Positions 8,682-17,298 of a DNA stretch of 64,000 nucleotides are shown here, in pieces. A program made the translations under genes and the position numbers. Position 1 is the stretch's first letter; each line of letters opens with the position of its first letter. The notes beneath the pieces were generated by a model. It was not told where the DNA came from. It did not search any database and saw only the letters and a program-made list of their open reading frames with translations. Source of the DNA: Janthinobacterium sp. TND4EL3 (lineage in GTDB: Bacteria; Pseudomonadota; Gammaproteobacteria; Burkholderiales; Burkholderiaceae_D); contig NZ_FTMV01000007.1 in the NCBI RefSeq assembly GCF_900156175.1, forward strand, positions 186,001 through 250,000, in the 5' to 3' direction.

Positions 8682-9755
8682 ATGAAACATTTCAGAGTGT
8701 CATTTCTGGTGACATTTATCTGCCTGGGCATTTCCGCCTGGTGGGGTTATACGCACGGTGGCGTGCAGACCATGCTGGCGGCGCTTGGTATCGCGGTGAT
8801 CCTCGGCGTGATGGAAGTGTCGCTGTCGTTTGACAACGCCGTCGTCAACGCCTCGGTATTGAAGAACTGGGACAAGTTCTGGCAAGGACTGTTCCTCGGC
8901 GTGGGCATCATCATCGCCGTCTTCGGCATGCGTCTGGTGTTCCCGCTGGTCATCGTGGCGCAAGCGGCTGACCTGGGCTTGATGGAGGTATGGAATCTGG
9001 CGCTGAGCAATCCGGAACAGTATTCGATGCACCTGACGAACCACCACGCGGAAGTGGCGGCTTTCGGCGGCATCTTCCTGCTGCTGGTGTTCCTGAACTT
9101 CCTGCTGGACTCGGAGAAGGAAACGCACTGGCTGGGCCGTATTGAAGAAAAGCTGGGCGCGCTGGGCAAGATCTCGTCGATTTCCGTGATGATCGCGCTG
9201 GGCACGCTGATGGCCAGCCTGTCGATGATCGAAGAAGGCCAGAAACTGGTGGTGCTGACGGCCGGCCTGTGGGGCATTTTGACCTACGTGGGCGTCGACG
9301 TGGTCAGCGGCTTGCTGGAAGGCGATAACGGCGACGGCAACGTGGGCGACATCGTCAAGCGTGGCGGTATTGGCGGCTTCCTGTACCTGGAAGTGCTCGA
9401 CGCCTCGTTCAGCTTTGACGGCGTGATCGGCGCGTTCGCCATCACCAAGGATGTCGTGATCATCATGCTGGGCCTGGCAATCGGCGCGATGTTCGTGCGT
9501 TCGATGACGGTGTTCCTGGTGCGCAAGGGCACGCTCGACGAGTTCGTTTATCTGGAGCACGGCGCGCACTATGCGATCGGTATCCTGGCCGTGATCATGT
9601 TGGTCAGCATGAAGTTCCACATTCCCGAGATCTTCACGGGTCTGATCGGCGTGGCCTTCATTCTCGCCTCGCTGTGGTCGTCGATACGCTACAAGCGCAG
9701 GATGGCCCTCGAAGAAGGCCGCACGGAAGCGCTGGAAGCGGTCAAGGCAGTGTAA
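8682..9755 (+). CDS. DUF475 (TerC-like) integral membrane protein
   Basis: 357 residues with about nine membrane helices. The conserved acidic motifs SLSFDNAVVNASVL (about residue 42) and EVLDASFSFDGVIGAF in the second half are internal repeats typical of DUF475/TerC proteins, whose Asp and Glu in helices suggest divalent-metal export. I choose ATG 8682, preceded by GGGGAAC, over an in-frame TTG at 8655. Two TerD proteins follow downstream, and TerC-type and TerD-type proteins are the core of tellurite and stress-response clusters. Ion specificity is not known; manganese or calcium would fit family knowledge. Confidence 0.9.
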   Translation: MKHFRVSFLVTFICLGISAWWGYTHGGVQTMLAALGIAVILGVMEVSLSFDNAVVNASVLKNWDKFWQGLFLGVGIIIAVFGMRLVFPLVIVAQAADLGLMEVWNLALSNPEQYSMHLTNHHAEVAAFGGIFLLLVFLNFLLDSEKETHWLGRIEEKLGALGKISSISVMIALGTLMASLSMIEEGQKLVVLTAGLWGILTYVGVDVVSGLLEGDNGDGNVGDIVKRGGIGGFLYLEVLDASFSFDGVIGAFAITKDVVIIMLGLAIGAMFVRSMTVFLVRKGTLDEFVYLEHGAHYAIGILAVIMLVSMKFHIPEIFTGLIGVAFILASLWSSIRYKRRMALEEGRTEALEAVKAV

Positions 9756-9763
9756 AGAATGCG

Positions 9764-9844
9764 CGACAAACGACTGCACCCGTTTGTCGGCAAGTTGTAG
9801 CAAGCGTCGCCGCCGGCCTGGGGAGTCAGGCCGGTGGAGGACGC
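9764..9844 (+). other. Structured intergenic leader between DUF475 and the first terD gene
   Basis: Two hairpins lie between the genes. The first has a perfect 9-bp stem CGACAAACG/CGTTTGTCG (9764-9789). The second (9804-9844) pairs GCGTC with GACGC and CCGGCCTG with CAGGCCGG around the loop GGGAGT, about 16 pairs in all. Neither is followed by a T-run, so they are not plain terminators. They may protect or regulate the downstream terD mRNA. Confidence 0.5.
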
Positions 9845-9886
9845 CAGGTGTTTGGTCATACACAACCCACATAGGAGAAATACATC

Positions 9887-10462
9887 ATGGCAATCAGTCT
9901 GCAAAAAGGCGGCAACGTCAACCTGAGCAAGGAAGCCCCTGGCATTTCGAAGATGGTCATCGGCCTGGGCTGGGATGCCCGCGCCACCGACGGCGCCGCG
10001 TTCGACATCGACGGCTCCGTGTTCCTGCTGAAGGCCGACGGCAAGGTACGCGCCGACGTCGACATGATTTTCTACAACAACCTGAAGTCGAGCGACGGCT
10101 CCGTCACCCACTCGGGCGACAACAAGACGGGCGCCGGCGATGGCGACGATGAAACCGTCGTCGTCGACCTGGCCAGCGTGCCAGCCGAGATCGACAAGAT
10201 CGCCGTCTGCGTGACGATTCATGACGCCGAAGCGCGCAAGCAAAACTTTGGTATGGTATCGAAGGCGTATGTGCGCTGCGTCAATGCCAACGGCAACACG
10301 GAAATCGCCCGCTTCGACCTGTCGGAAGACGGTTCGGCGGAAACGGCCATGGTCTTCGGCGAAATCTACCGCAACGGCGGCGATTGGAAGTTCAAGGCCA
10401 TCGGTCAGGGATATAAAGGCGGTTTAGGTCCTTTGGCTGCCTCGTTCGGCGTCGGCGTATAA
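9887..10462 (+). CDS. TerD family protein (first copy)
   Basis: 191 residues, the usual TerD/TerE length. TerD domains are calcium-binding beta-sandwiches. Here the start MAISLQKGGNVNLSKEAPG, the GLGWDARATDGAAFDIDGS segment and HSGDNKTGAGDGDDETVVVDL provide the conserved acidic ligands. It is cytoplasmic, with no signal peptide. AGGAG precedes the ATG. It lies between a DUF475 membrane protein and an AIM24-like protein, with a second TerD following, so it belongs to a Ter-type membrane-stress module. Tellurite resistance itself is not implied; no TerA or TerB homologue is present. Confidence 0.95.
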   Translation: MAISLQKGGNVNLSKEAPGISKMVIGLGWDARATDGAAFDIDGSVFLLKADGKVRADVDMIFYNNLKSSDGSVTHSGDNKTGAGDGDDETVVVDLASVPAEIDKIAVCVTIHDAEARKQNFGMVSKAYVRCVNANGNTEIARFDLSEDGSAETAMVFGEIYRNGGDWKFKAIGQGYKGGLGPLAASFGVGV

Positions 10463-10535
10463 GTCGTCAATAACAAGGGCGGTCCGCAGTACGCACCGCC
10501 GCCATCACCATCATCGTTGAGGAAGGAACAATCAG

Positions 10536-11231
10536 ATGCCAGTTTTTACCATTACCGGGGACGACGACCCGTTCCTGCATGTATCGCTGGCCAAGGGCGA
10601 GAAGATTTATTGCGAATCCGATGCGATGGTGATGATGGAAACCAATCTTGAGCTGAAAGGCAAGATGACGGGCGGCATAGGCGCTGCGCTGATGCGCACC
10701 TTTGCCAACGGCGAATCGTTCTTTCAGCAACATATCGAGGCCATGCGGGGCGATGGCGATTGCTTGCTGTCGCCCACCTTGCCTGGCGCGATGCGGGTGC
10801 TTGAGATTGGCGCCCAGCAATACATGATCAGCGACGGCGCCTTCGTGGCGGCCAGCTCTGGCGTGGAATTGAAGGTGCGCACGCAAAGCCTTGGCAATGC
10901 GCTGTTTGCCCAGAGCGGTGGTTTTTTCATCACCGAGACGGCAGGCAGCGGCCAGTTGGCGGTGTCCGGTTTTGGCGCGATATCGGAACTGGAAGTAACC
11001 CCTGGCAAGGACGTGGTGATCGATAACGCCCACGTCGTGTGCTGGGACAAGCGCCTGCAATACGAAATTTCCATCACGACCGGCAGCAGCGGCGGCTTTC
11101 TGGGCAATTTGATCAATAGCCAGACCAGCGGCGAGGGCATGGTACTGAAGTTTTCAGGCGCGGGAAAAATCCTCGTGTGCTCGCGCAACCGCGCGGCCTT
11201 CCTCACCTGGACGCAAAGCAAGCCGGCGTAA
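10536..11231 (+). CDS. AIM24 family (TIGR00266-like) protein
   Basis: 231 residues made almost wholly of beta strands with the AIM24 fold: three repeated motifs around FTITGDDDPFLHVSLAKGE, LLSPTLPGAMRVLEIG and the glycine-rich SGGFFITETAGSGQLAVSGFG. No signal peptide or membrane helix. Bacterial AIM24 proteins often occur with TerD and are thought to act at the membrane surface; the mitochondrial member is needed for inner-membrane organisation. A GAGGAAGGA lies 10 bases before the ATG. A hairpin (GGCGGT/ACCGCC, about 10480-10503) lies in the leader. It sits between two terD genes, so all three are likely co-expressed. Confidence 0.88.
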   Translation: MPVFTITGDDDPFLHVSLAKGEKIYCESDAMVMMETNLELKGKMTGGIGAALMRTFANGESFFQQHIEAMRGDGDCLLSPTLPGAMRVLEIGAQQYMISDGAFVAASSGVELKVRTQSLGNALFAQSGGFFITETAGSGQLAVSGFGAISELEVTPGKDVVIDNAHVVCWDKRLQYEISITTGSSGGFLGNLINSQTSGEGMVLKFSGAGKILVCSRNRAAFLTWTQSKPA

Positions 11232-11265
11232 TCAAGCAGTAACTAACTAAACAGGAGCAATGCGT

Positions 11266-11847
11266 ATGTCTGTCAATTTGAGCAAGGGCCAGAAGATTTC
11301 TCTGGACAAGGAAGCTGGTACCACCCTGACCCGCATCATCATGGGCCTGGGCTGGGATGCGGCCAAGACCAAGGGTTTCCTCGGTTTCGGTTCGAAGACC
11401 GAAGCGGTCGACCTCGATGCCTCGTGCATCATGTTCGACGAGAACAAGAGCACGTCCGACATCGTCTGGTTCCGCCAGCTGAAAAGCAAGGACGGCAGCA
11501 TCGTTCACACGGGCGACAACCGCACGGGCGCGGGCGACGGCGACGACGAACAGATCAATGTCGATCTGTCGACCGTGCCGGCGCACGTGAAAAGCCTGGT
11601 CTTCACCGTCAACAGCTTTACTGGCCAGAACTTCTCGCAGGTGGAAAACGCCTATTGCCGCATCTTGAATGCGAGCAATAACCAGGAAGTCGCGCGTTTC
11701 AACCTGTCTGTGCAAGGTTCCCACACGGCACAGATCATGGCCAAGCTGTACCGCCATAACGGCGAATGGAAGATGCACGCCATCGGAGAAAACGGCAACG
11801 GTCGCACTTTTGACGACTTGATGCCGCAAATCTCAGTGCATCTATAA
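11266..11847 (+). CDS. TerD family protein (second copy, TerZ/TerD-like)
   Basis: 193 residues. It has the same architecture as the first TerD: MSVNLSKGQKISLDKEAG, GLGWDAAKTKG, a longer DLDASCIMFDENK loop and HTGDNRTGAGDGDDEQINVDL with the acidic calcium ligands. I prefer the second ATG (11266) because AGGAG is 8 bases upstream and the product then starts like its relatives; ATG 11260 lies only 2 bases from that site. The two TerD copies differ enough to suggest separate roles rather than a fresh duplication. A Pmp3-type peptide follows 76 bases downstream. Confidence 0.95.
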   Translation: MSVNLSKGQKISLDKEAGTTLTRIIMGLGWDAAKTKGFLGFGSKTEAVDLDASCIMFDENKSTSDIVWFRQLKSKDGSIVHTGDNRTGAGDGDDEQINVDLSTVPAHVKSLVFTVNSFTGQNFSQVENAYCRILNASNNQEVARFNLSVQGSHTAQIMAKLYRHNGEWKMHAIGENGNGRTFDDLMPQISVHL

Positions 11848-11923
11848 GGAGCAGTACGCAGCGGGCGGGGGACGGACCGGATACCGGCCCTTGTCCGCTG
11901 CTCTATATTTAGGAGAGTATGTC

Positions 11924-12145
11924 GTGATGCGATTGCTGATAGCCTTGCTACTTCCGTGTCTCACGTTTTTCATGCTGGGGCGCCCGCTGGCTGGTGCCGC
12001 CGCCTTGATCTTGCAGTGCACTGTGATCGGCTGGGCGCCGGCGGCCCTGTGGGCCCTGTACACGGTGAACCAGCATAAAACGGAGCAGGAATTGGAAGGT
12101 GCATTAAGCCGCAGCTACATGCGCAGGCGTAGTCGGTTGATCTAA
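11924..12145 (+). CDS. YqaE/Pmp3 family membrane peptide
   Basis: About 73 residues with two membrane helices: LLIALLLPCLTFFMLG, the GRPLAGAA turn, then LILQCTVIGWAPAALWALYTV, with a charged tail. This is the Pmp3/YqaE pattern, small hydrophobic proteins tied to membrane potential and salt or envelope stress. AGGAG at 11911 sets the start at GTG 11924 or ATG 11927. It closes the Ter/AIM24 gene run, immediately before a strong terminator, so it is probably co-transcribed. An imperfect hairpin (GCAGCGG/CCGCTGC) lies between it and the second terD gene. Confidence 0.8.
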   Translation: MMRLLIALLLPCLTFFMLGRPLAGAAALILQCTVIGWAPAALWALYTVNQHKTEQELEGALSRSYMRRRSRLI

Positions 12146-12175
12146 ATCAACCGGGCGCCAGGAATCCTTGCGCTA

Positions 12176-12212
12176 ATGACGCGCACGAGTAATCGTGCGC
12201 GTCATTTTTTTT
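12176..12212 (+). terminator. Intrinsic terminator of the Ter/AIM24 operon
   Basis: A 13-bp perfect stem (ATGACGCGCACGA pairing with TCGTGCGCGTCAT) with a GTAA loop, followed by eight T. It is 30 bases after the YqaE stop and ends the transcript on the plus strand. Confidence 0.93.
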
Positions 12213-12303
12213 GGTTGGACAGATATTTACGCTTGGGGAAAGTTTCTATCAGTTAATTTTGCTTGATATACTCGCTATTTTATGTCCCATGATCGAGTAA
12301 TCT

Positions 12304-13191
12304 ATGTTGTTATCTAAAGTAATTTCTTGCGTGATGGTTGGCGCGCTGGTGCTGGCCAGTAATTTATCGCAAGCCCAGGAAAACTTTCTTCAAGAAACGC
12401 ACGAGCGGCAGTTGAAACTGGCGCAGATTTTGGGGAAAAAGGAGCTGAGTGATAAAAGCAAGGCGGACATGCTGATAATGCAAGCGGCCGCGCTGGACTC
12501 CCTGGACCGTTCGCAAGAAGCTTTGCCTTTGGTCGAGCAAGCGTTGCGGATTGCCACGCCGGAACAGCATGCGTCTTTCACTGTTACCAAAGCAACGATT
12601 TTTTTTACCCAGGGACGTGCAGCCGATGCATTGGCCCTGCTGGCGCCGCTACTTGACAGTGAACGCCAGGCGGCGGCTGCCGCCAAACCGGATGAGCGGG
12701 CCGGCAGGTTGGCAATGCATCAATCCGGCTTCATACTCGCCGCTTTTTCCAGCGTTGAATTGGGTGACTGGAAAAACGCGTTGGCCTATCTGGCGGATAC
12801 GGAATATACGTCCGATGAACCTGAATTCGCGGAATATCGGGCAGTGGTCTATCGCTATATCATGGCGCGTGCAAACGATGCTTCGCTTGCCAATGCGAAT
12901 CTTGAAAAGCAGGCTGTCCATATTGAAAAGAATAGCAAGTCGCATTATGGCGCGCTGTTAAGAATGTGGCAGGGCGCGGATAATCTGACGGAGTTATCAC
13001 GCTTAATTGCGCGCAAGGACGCTGAAGAACAGCAGGATGCCTTTGCCGAAAGCTTGTTTTATATCGGCGCCTATACAAAATATGTCAAACGCGATCCTGC
13101 CTTGGCACTCAATTCCTTGCAGCAACTGAACCGGATATCGCCGTATGGCAGCCTGGAATGGGTGCACGGCAAGCGGGTGCTGGCGTTGTAG
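12304..13191 (+). CDS. Secreted TPR-like protein of unknown function
   Basis: 295 residues. A signal peptide (VISCVMVGALVLASNLSQAQ) is followed by an all-helical, alanine-rich protein with loose tetratricopeptide-like repeats (SLDRSQEALPLVEQALRIA; TQGRAADALALLAPLL; ELGDWKNALAYLADTE; RDPALALNSLQQL). It is therefore probably periplasmic and may bind peptides or other proteins. I do not recognise a named family. Base composition is more AT-rich than in neighbouring genes, hinting at a more recent arrival. It stands alone, after a terminator and convergent with the patatin gene. Confidence 0.7.
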   Translation: MLLSKVISCVMVGALVLASNLSQAQENFLQETHERQLKLAQILGKKELSDKSKADMLIMQAAALDSLDRSQEALPLVEQALRIATPEQHASFTVTKATIFFTQGRAADALALLAPLLDSERQAAAAAKPDERAGRLAMHQSGFILAAFSSVELGDWKNALAYLADTEYTSDEPEFAEYRAVVYRYIMARANDASLANANLEKQAVHIEKNSKSHYGALLRMWQGADNLTELSRLIARKDAEEQQDAFAESLFYIGAYTKYVKRDPALALNSLQQLNRISPYGSLEWVHGKRVLAL

Positions 13192-13229
13192 CCGCCTTGC
13201 CAACTGCGGGGCAAGCCGTGCCAGGACGC

Positions 13230-14903
13230 TCACTTCTTGCAGCGGATCGGCACGTTGACGGAATTGCCGTCCGAACTCAGGTTGCGGTACTGTAAGTCCT
13301 CGCTTTCGATGGCAAAGCTGGGCACGGCGTGCACGTAGCGCTGCTTGCAGACGGTGTCGTCGTTGATCAGTTTGCCCGCCAGCATGTAGTCGCACAGGGC
13401 GAAGCGCGATTCTTCGTCGTCGAGGATCAGCACGCGCGCCGCGCTGTACAGCGCCGATTGCAGCACTTCCGGGCTGCAGTTTTCCGGTCCCGTCAGTTTC
13501 AGGTGGGTCTTCGTTTGCGTGGCCAGGCGCTGCAGCTTGACGAGGGCCGCGCGCTCTTGCTTGCGCGCAAAATTGACTTGCGCATCGTCGCTGGCCAGGC
13601 GCAGGGCCAGCGAGGCGATTTCATCGATGGAAATATGCCAGGCGAAGCCTTCCAGCGTGGTGCGGACCTGGCCCGGCATGGGGGCGGCCGCATCGACTTC
13701 GCAGCGGTATTGGCCCAGATGGGGCCGGCACAGCACGGGAATGGCAAAGGCCGAGGTGCGCTTGCCCTTGACGAATTTCTGGCTCAGGTCGCCGAAGTTT
13801 TCGTGCGTGACCGTGTCGAAGCGGGCCTGTCCAAAGCCCATCTTGACGAGGTTTTCCTTGCGCTGGCGCGAGAACAGGGCATCGACGGCGTCGTAGATAT
13901 TCTTGTTGAAGATGCGGTCCAGCGGCTGGCGCTCGTCCGACATCTTTTCAAACACGGCGCTGGAATTGGGCGCGTTGGCGTCGATGGAGATGAGGATGAA
14001 GGGCTTGCTGTTCAGGCGCGGCGGCACGATGGCCATGTCGTTGCCGTACAGCTGAGTCAGGGCCGCGTCCCACAGGGTTTCCACGCCCAGGTTGTCGGCC
14101 GCGCCGCCGTCGAACAGGTGCACGTAGGACGGCGATTCGCGCGATTCGGAACCGAGCTCCGGCACGAAGGTGTTTTTCGGGCGGAAACGCTCGAAGGTGA
14201 CGGAATCGAAGACGCCGGGAAAGGCGGCCGAGGTGGCCACGGCCGTGGCCAGGCGGATATCCTGGATCGGCGAATGCAGGGTGCCGTAAAAATACTCATA
14301 GGAAAACACCACGCGCTTGCCGCCATCGGTGGCGTCCGTCGCGTTGGCCAGGAAGATGGGGCCGTCGTGCGGCAAGTCCTGATAGGTTTTCTTGTCGTAC
14401 AGCACATCGTCCAGCACGTCGGACAGGAAGGACGTGCGCGTCTTGTTCGTCAGCAACATCGTCGTCAGGTTGGCGGGTTTCAGGATGGTCTGGCCAAAGA
14501 AATCCGTTTTCAGCTTGCTGCGCAGCAAGGGCCAATCCGTCTGCTTGCCATGCAAGGCGTAGTAGCCGCCCGCGATGGCGCCGCCGGACACGCCGGAGAT
14601 GGCCGAGGCGCCGCTGACGAGGCCGAACTGCTCCAGCTGCTCCAGCGAGGCCGCCGAGAAATTGGCCGCGCGGCTGCCGCCGCCGGACAGGGCGATGCCG
14701 ATGAAATGGTCGTTGGGCATCGGGTTCTCGATGCGCGCCTTGGGGGCATCGATGCGCAGGCGCGGCGACTCCTGCACGGCGAAGGTGCGGTTTTCGACGC
14801 CGCTGTTGGGGCGCAGGGCCAGTACCGTGCAGCCGCTCAGCAGCGCAACGAGGACAAGGGGGACAAACAAGCGTGGATGCATGCGGGATCTGTGCGTAGT
14901 CAT
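13230..14903 (-). CDS. Patatin-like phospholipase lipoprotein
   Basis: 557 residues. A signal peptide ends in LLSGC, giving a lipid-anchored envelope protein. The patatin domain has the oxyanion-hole GGGSRAAN (about residue 73), the nucleophile serine in GVSGG (about residue 103) and the catalytic Asp in FDGGAADN (about residue 265), so the Ser-Asp dyad is complete. These enzymes hydrolyse acyl chains from lipids. The C-terminal 250 residues have Cys residues and no family I recognise. The start is uncertain: ATG 14903 or ATG 14882; neither has a good ribosome site. Single gene, facing the CPBP-fused permease gene on the same strand. Confidence 0.88.
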   Translation of the reverse strand: MTTHRSRMHPRLFVPLVLVALLSGCTVLALRPNSGVENRTFAVQESPRLRIDAPKARIENPMPNDHFIGIALSGGGSRAANFSAASLEQLEQFGLVSGASAISGVSGGAIAGGYYALHGKQTDWPLLRSKLKTDFFGQTILKPANLTTMLLTNKTRTSFLSDVLDDVLYDKKTYQDLPHDGPIFLANATDATDGGKRVVFSYEYFYGTLHSPIQDIRLATAVATSAAFPGVFDSVTFERFRPKNTFVPELGSESRESPSYVHLFDGGAADNLGVETLWDAALTQLYGNDMAIVPPRLNSKPFILISIDANAPNSSAVFEKMSDERQPLDRIFNKNIYDAVDALFSRQRKENLVKMGFGQARFDTVTHENFGDLSQKFVKGKRTSAFAIPVLCRPHLGQYRCEVDAAAPMPGQVRTTLEGFAWHISIDEIASLALRLASDDAQVNFARKQERAALVKLQRLATQTKTHLKLTGPENCSPEVLQSALYSAARVLILDDEESRFALCDYMLAGKLINDDTVCKQRYVHAVPSFAIESEDLQYRNLSSDGNSVNVPIRCKK

Positions 14904-14955
14904 GGTTTGGGATACGGACGGAAAACGTGTGCGATTCTAGCAAACTTGTCTTTAC

Positions 14956-17298
14956 TTAAGCGTGCAGCTGAAAAGCGAGGATGGCGGCGTTATAGCCGGC
15001 GTGCGCCAGCATGGGCGCCAGCAGCGATCCGCTGCGTTCATAGGCGGCGCCCGCGCACAGGCCCAGCACGAAGACGGGCAGCATGGACACAGGCGGATGG
15101 ACGATGGCGAAGAAGGCCGCGCCGATGGCAATGGCTTGCCAGGCGGGCAGCGAACGGCGCAAGCCGCCCTGCAGCAGGCCGCGGAAGATGAATTCCTCGC
15201 ACAGGGGCGCGGCCAGCAGCGCCAGTCCTGCCAGCCAGGCTGCGTCCCAGCCCGCCCCGGCCGCCAGCGGCGCGCGCGCAGCTGGCCAGCCGCAGGCTTG
15301 CACGATGGCCAGGTAGGCAATGCCGACGAGGGCCGCCAGCAGCGCGGCTGCCGCGCCCAGCCGCCATGGCTGCCGGCCTGGTCCGATGTGCGGCACGCCT
15401 GCCGTCCTGCTGCGCCAGTAGACGAGGCGCACCAGCACGTACGTGAGCGCGCCGGCTGCGCCGAAGGCGATGAGCACTTGCGCCAGCGTTGCACCGGCCG
15501 TGTCCTTGAGCAGGATCAAGGCCAGTGTCTGCAGGGTAAAAAACAGCATGGCGGCGATCAGGCCGTCTGCCGCCGATACCGTGGCCGGCGGCGAGGCGGC
15601 CGGGTCGAGCAGGTACGGCAGTTCGTCGCGCGCCTTTTGCCACAGTGCCAGGGCCAGCGCCACCGTCAGCACGACAAACACCAGCTGCTGCACCACGCTG
15701 CCGGCCGCCAGCGCGGTGAGGTACAAGCCCGTCAGCAGCAGGTACAGATACATGTACGTGGGGCGTATTTTCGCCGTTGCTTCCGTGGCCAGCGGGTCGC
15801 TGGCAAACACGCCCAGCGCCACGGCGATCATCGAATACAGGGGGATGCCGGCCAGGGCCAGCAGCATCAGGCCCGCCGTCTGCCACGACCAGGCGGGCAG
15901 CCAGGCCAGCGCCGCACCGAACAGGATGACGGGATACAGCAGGGCCAGCACGGCCCACAGCTGCGCCTTCTGGCGCAGCGCCTGGTCGATGGAAACGGGA
16001 AACGTGTACAGCAGCCACAGCGCGCCGCCTTCCTTGTTCAGGGTCTGGAAGGCCGACATCATCAGCACATAGCTGCCGAGGAAAAAGCCCGTCGATGCCA
16101 GCAGCGCGGGGCTGGCCAGCAACGCATGCAGGTCGCGCGCCTGGCCCGAGAATACGGCCTGGCCGCCGAGGATGAGCAGCGGCAGCAGCAGCGTTTGCAC
16201 CATGAAGTTACGGTCGCGCATCAGCAGGGTCAGTTCGCGGCGCTGGATCACCGTGCCGATGCGGGCGCGCCACTGGCCAGCAGGCAGCACCGCCGGCGAA
16301 CGCTTGCGGCTCGCTTCGCGTTGTCCCGCGCCCACGACGCCATGGCGCAACTGGCGCCGCAGCATCGCCATGCCCAGCCACATCAGCAGCAGCGCTTGCG
16401 CCAGCAGCAGGCAGGCCGGCAACAGCGCGGCCGCCGGGCTGGCGGCATTGAGCACGCGCACCAGCAGGCCGGGCGGCGTCCAGCCGCTCCAGGCGGGCAT
16501 GGCTGCGGCCCAGCCATGGGCAAAGCCGCCCGCGCCCATGCCGAAGGACATGCCCATATACATGGGAAATACCCCGGCCACCGAGAGCAGCGCCTGCAGG
16601 TTGCCCAGCCGTGCCGGACTGAGCGACAGGCGCAGGCCCGTATCGACCAGGGTGCGCAGCATGGCGGCCAGGGCCAGCAGGAGCAGGCTGGCCGCCAGCC
16701 CGGACAGCGGAGAAAGCCAGCCCTGGCCCGAGTACCAGGCGATCATGGTGGTGCTGGGCCACAAGGCCAGCAGGCCGGCCGGATTGACGACCGTGCGTTC
16801 GAGCACGCGCGCCCACAGCAGCGTGGCTTTGTCGACCGGCAAGGTGACCAGCCATTCCAGGTCCCAGTCCGGTTTCGACAGCTCGCCCATGCCTAGTGGC
16901 AACAACACGCTGACCAGCCACAGCAGCATCAATTGCAGGGTCAGGCCGCCTGCCAGCGCCGTACTGAACGGGTGCCCGATGAATTCGGCGATGACGGGCG
17001 CCAGCAGGCGTTCGCCCGCCTGCATGCTGCCTTGCGCCTGGCAGGCCGCCACCTGGTCGAGTAGGCAATGCATGTTGAGCACGCCATGGCGCGCGATGGT
17101 GCCGAAGGAAAACAGCATGGGCAGGAACAGCAGCACGCCCAGCAGCCAGCGGCCCCGTTTCTTGCCCGGCGTGGCGGGGCGGCCCTGGCGGGCCTTCCTG
17201 AAGGCGAAGCCGCGGCCGCTGACGTTGAGCAGGCGCTGCAGGCGCAAGCGTGTCAGCAGCCAGACGGCGCGCCACGCGGTGAGCGGCGCCGGCGTCAT
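14956..17298 (-). CDS. ABC transporter permease fused to a C-terminal CPBP intramembrane protease
   Basis: 780 residues. The first 520 or so are a two-block ABC-2/NatB-like permease with about twelve helices and a large loop. The last 200 are a CPBP (Abi/Rce1-like) glutamic membrane protease with all three motifs: EEFIFRGLL (EExxxR), FFAIVHPP (FxxxH) and HAGYNAAIL (HxxxN). The start is ATG 17298, overlapping the ATPase stop by four bases. Relatives of this architecture export ions or peptides; the fused protease could process a hydrophobic peptide before or during export. No substrate gene was found next to it. Confidence 0.85.
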   Translation of the reverse strand: MTPAPLTAWRAVWLLTRLRLQRLLNVSGRGFAFRKARQGRPATPGKKRGRWLLGVLLFLPMLFSFGTIARHGVLNMHCLLDQVAACQAQGSMQAGERLLAPVIAEFIGHPFSTALAGGLTLQLMLLWLVSVLLPLGMGELSKPDWDLEWLVTLPVDKATLLWARVLERTVVNPAGLLALWPSTTMIAWYSGQGWLSPLSGLAASLLLLALAAMLRTLVDTGLRLSLSPARLGNLQALLSVAGVFPMYMGMSFGMGAGGFAHGWAAAMPAWSGWTPPGLLVRVLNAASPAAALLPACLLLAQALLLMWLGMAMLRRQLRHGVVGAGQREASRKRSPAVLPAGQWRARIGTVIQRRELTLLMRDRNFMVQTLLLPLLILGGQAVFSGQARDLHALLASPALLASTGFFLGSYVLMMSAFQTLNKEGGALWLLYTFPVSIDQALRQKAQLWAVLALLYPVILFGAALAWLPAWSWQTAGLMLLALAGIPLYSMIAVALGVFASDPLATEATAKIRPTYMYLYLLLTGLYLTALAAGSVVQQLVFVVLTVALALALWQKARDELPYLLDPAASPPATVSAADGLIAAMLFFTLQTLALILLKDTAGATLAQVLIAFGAAGALTYVLVRLVYWRSRTAGVPHIGPGRQPWRLGAAAALLAALVGIAYLAIVQACGWPAARAPLAAGAGWDAAWLAGLALLAAPLCEEFIFRGLLQGGLRRSLPAWQAIAIGAAFFAIVHPPVSMLPVFVLGLCAGAAYERSGSLLAPMLAHAGYNAAILAFQLHA

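Noticed and set aside
13329..15191. A 620-codon plus-strand frame over the patatin gene
   Set aside because: Composition is that of an antisense shadow; the minus-strand patatin gene has a signal peptide and a complete catalytic dyad.
14962..16896. A 644-codon plus-strand frame over the fused permease
   Set aside because: Gln/Arg/His-rich shadow; the opposite strand encodes recognisable membrane and protease domains.
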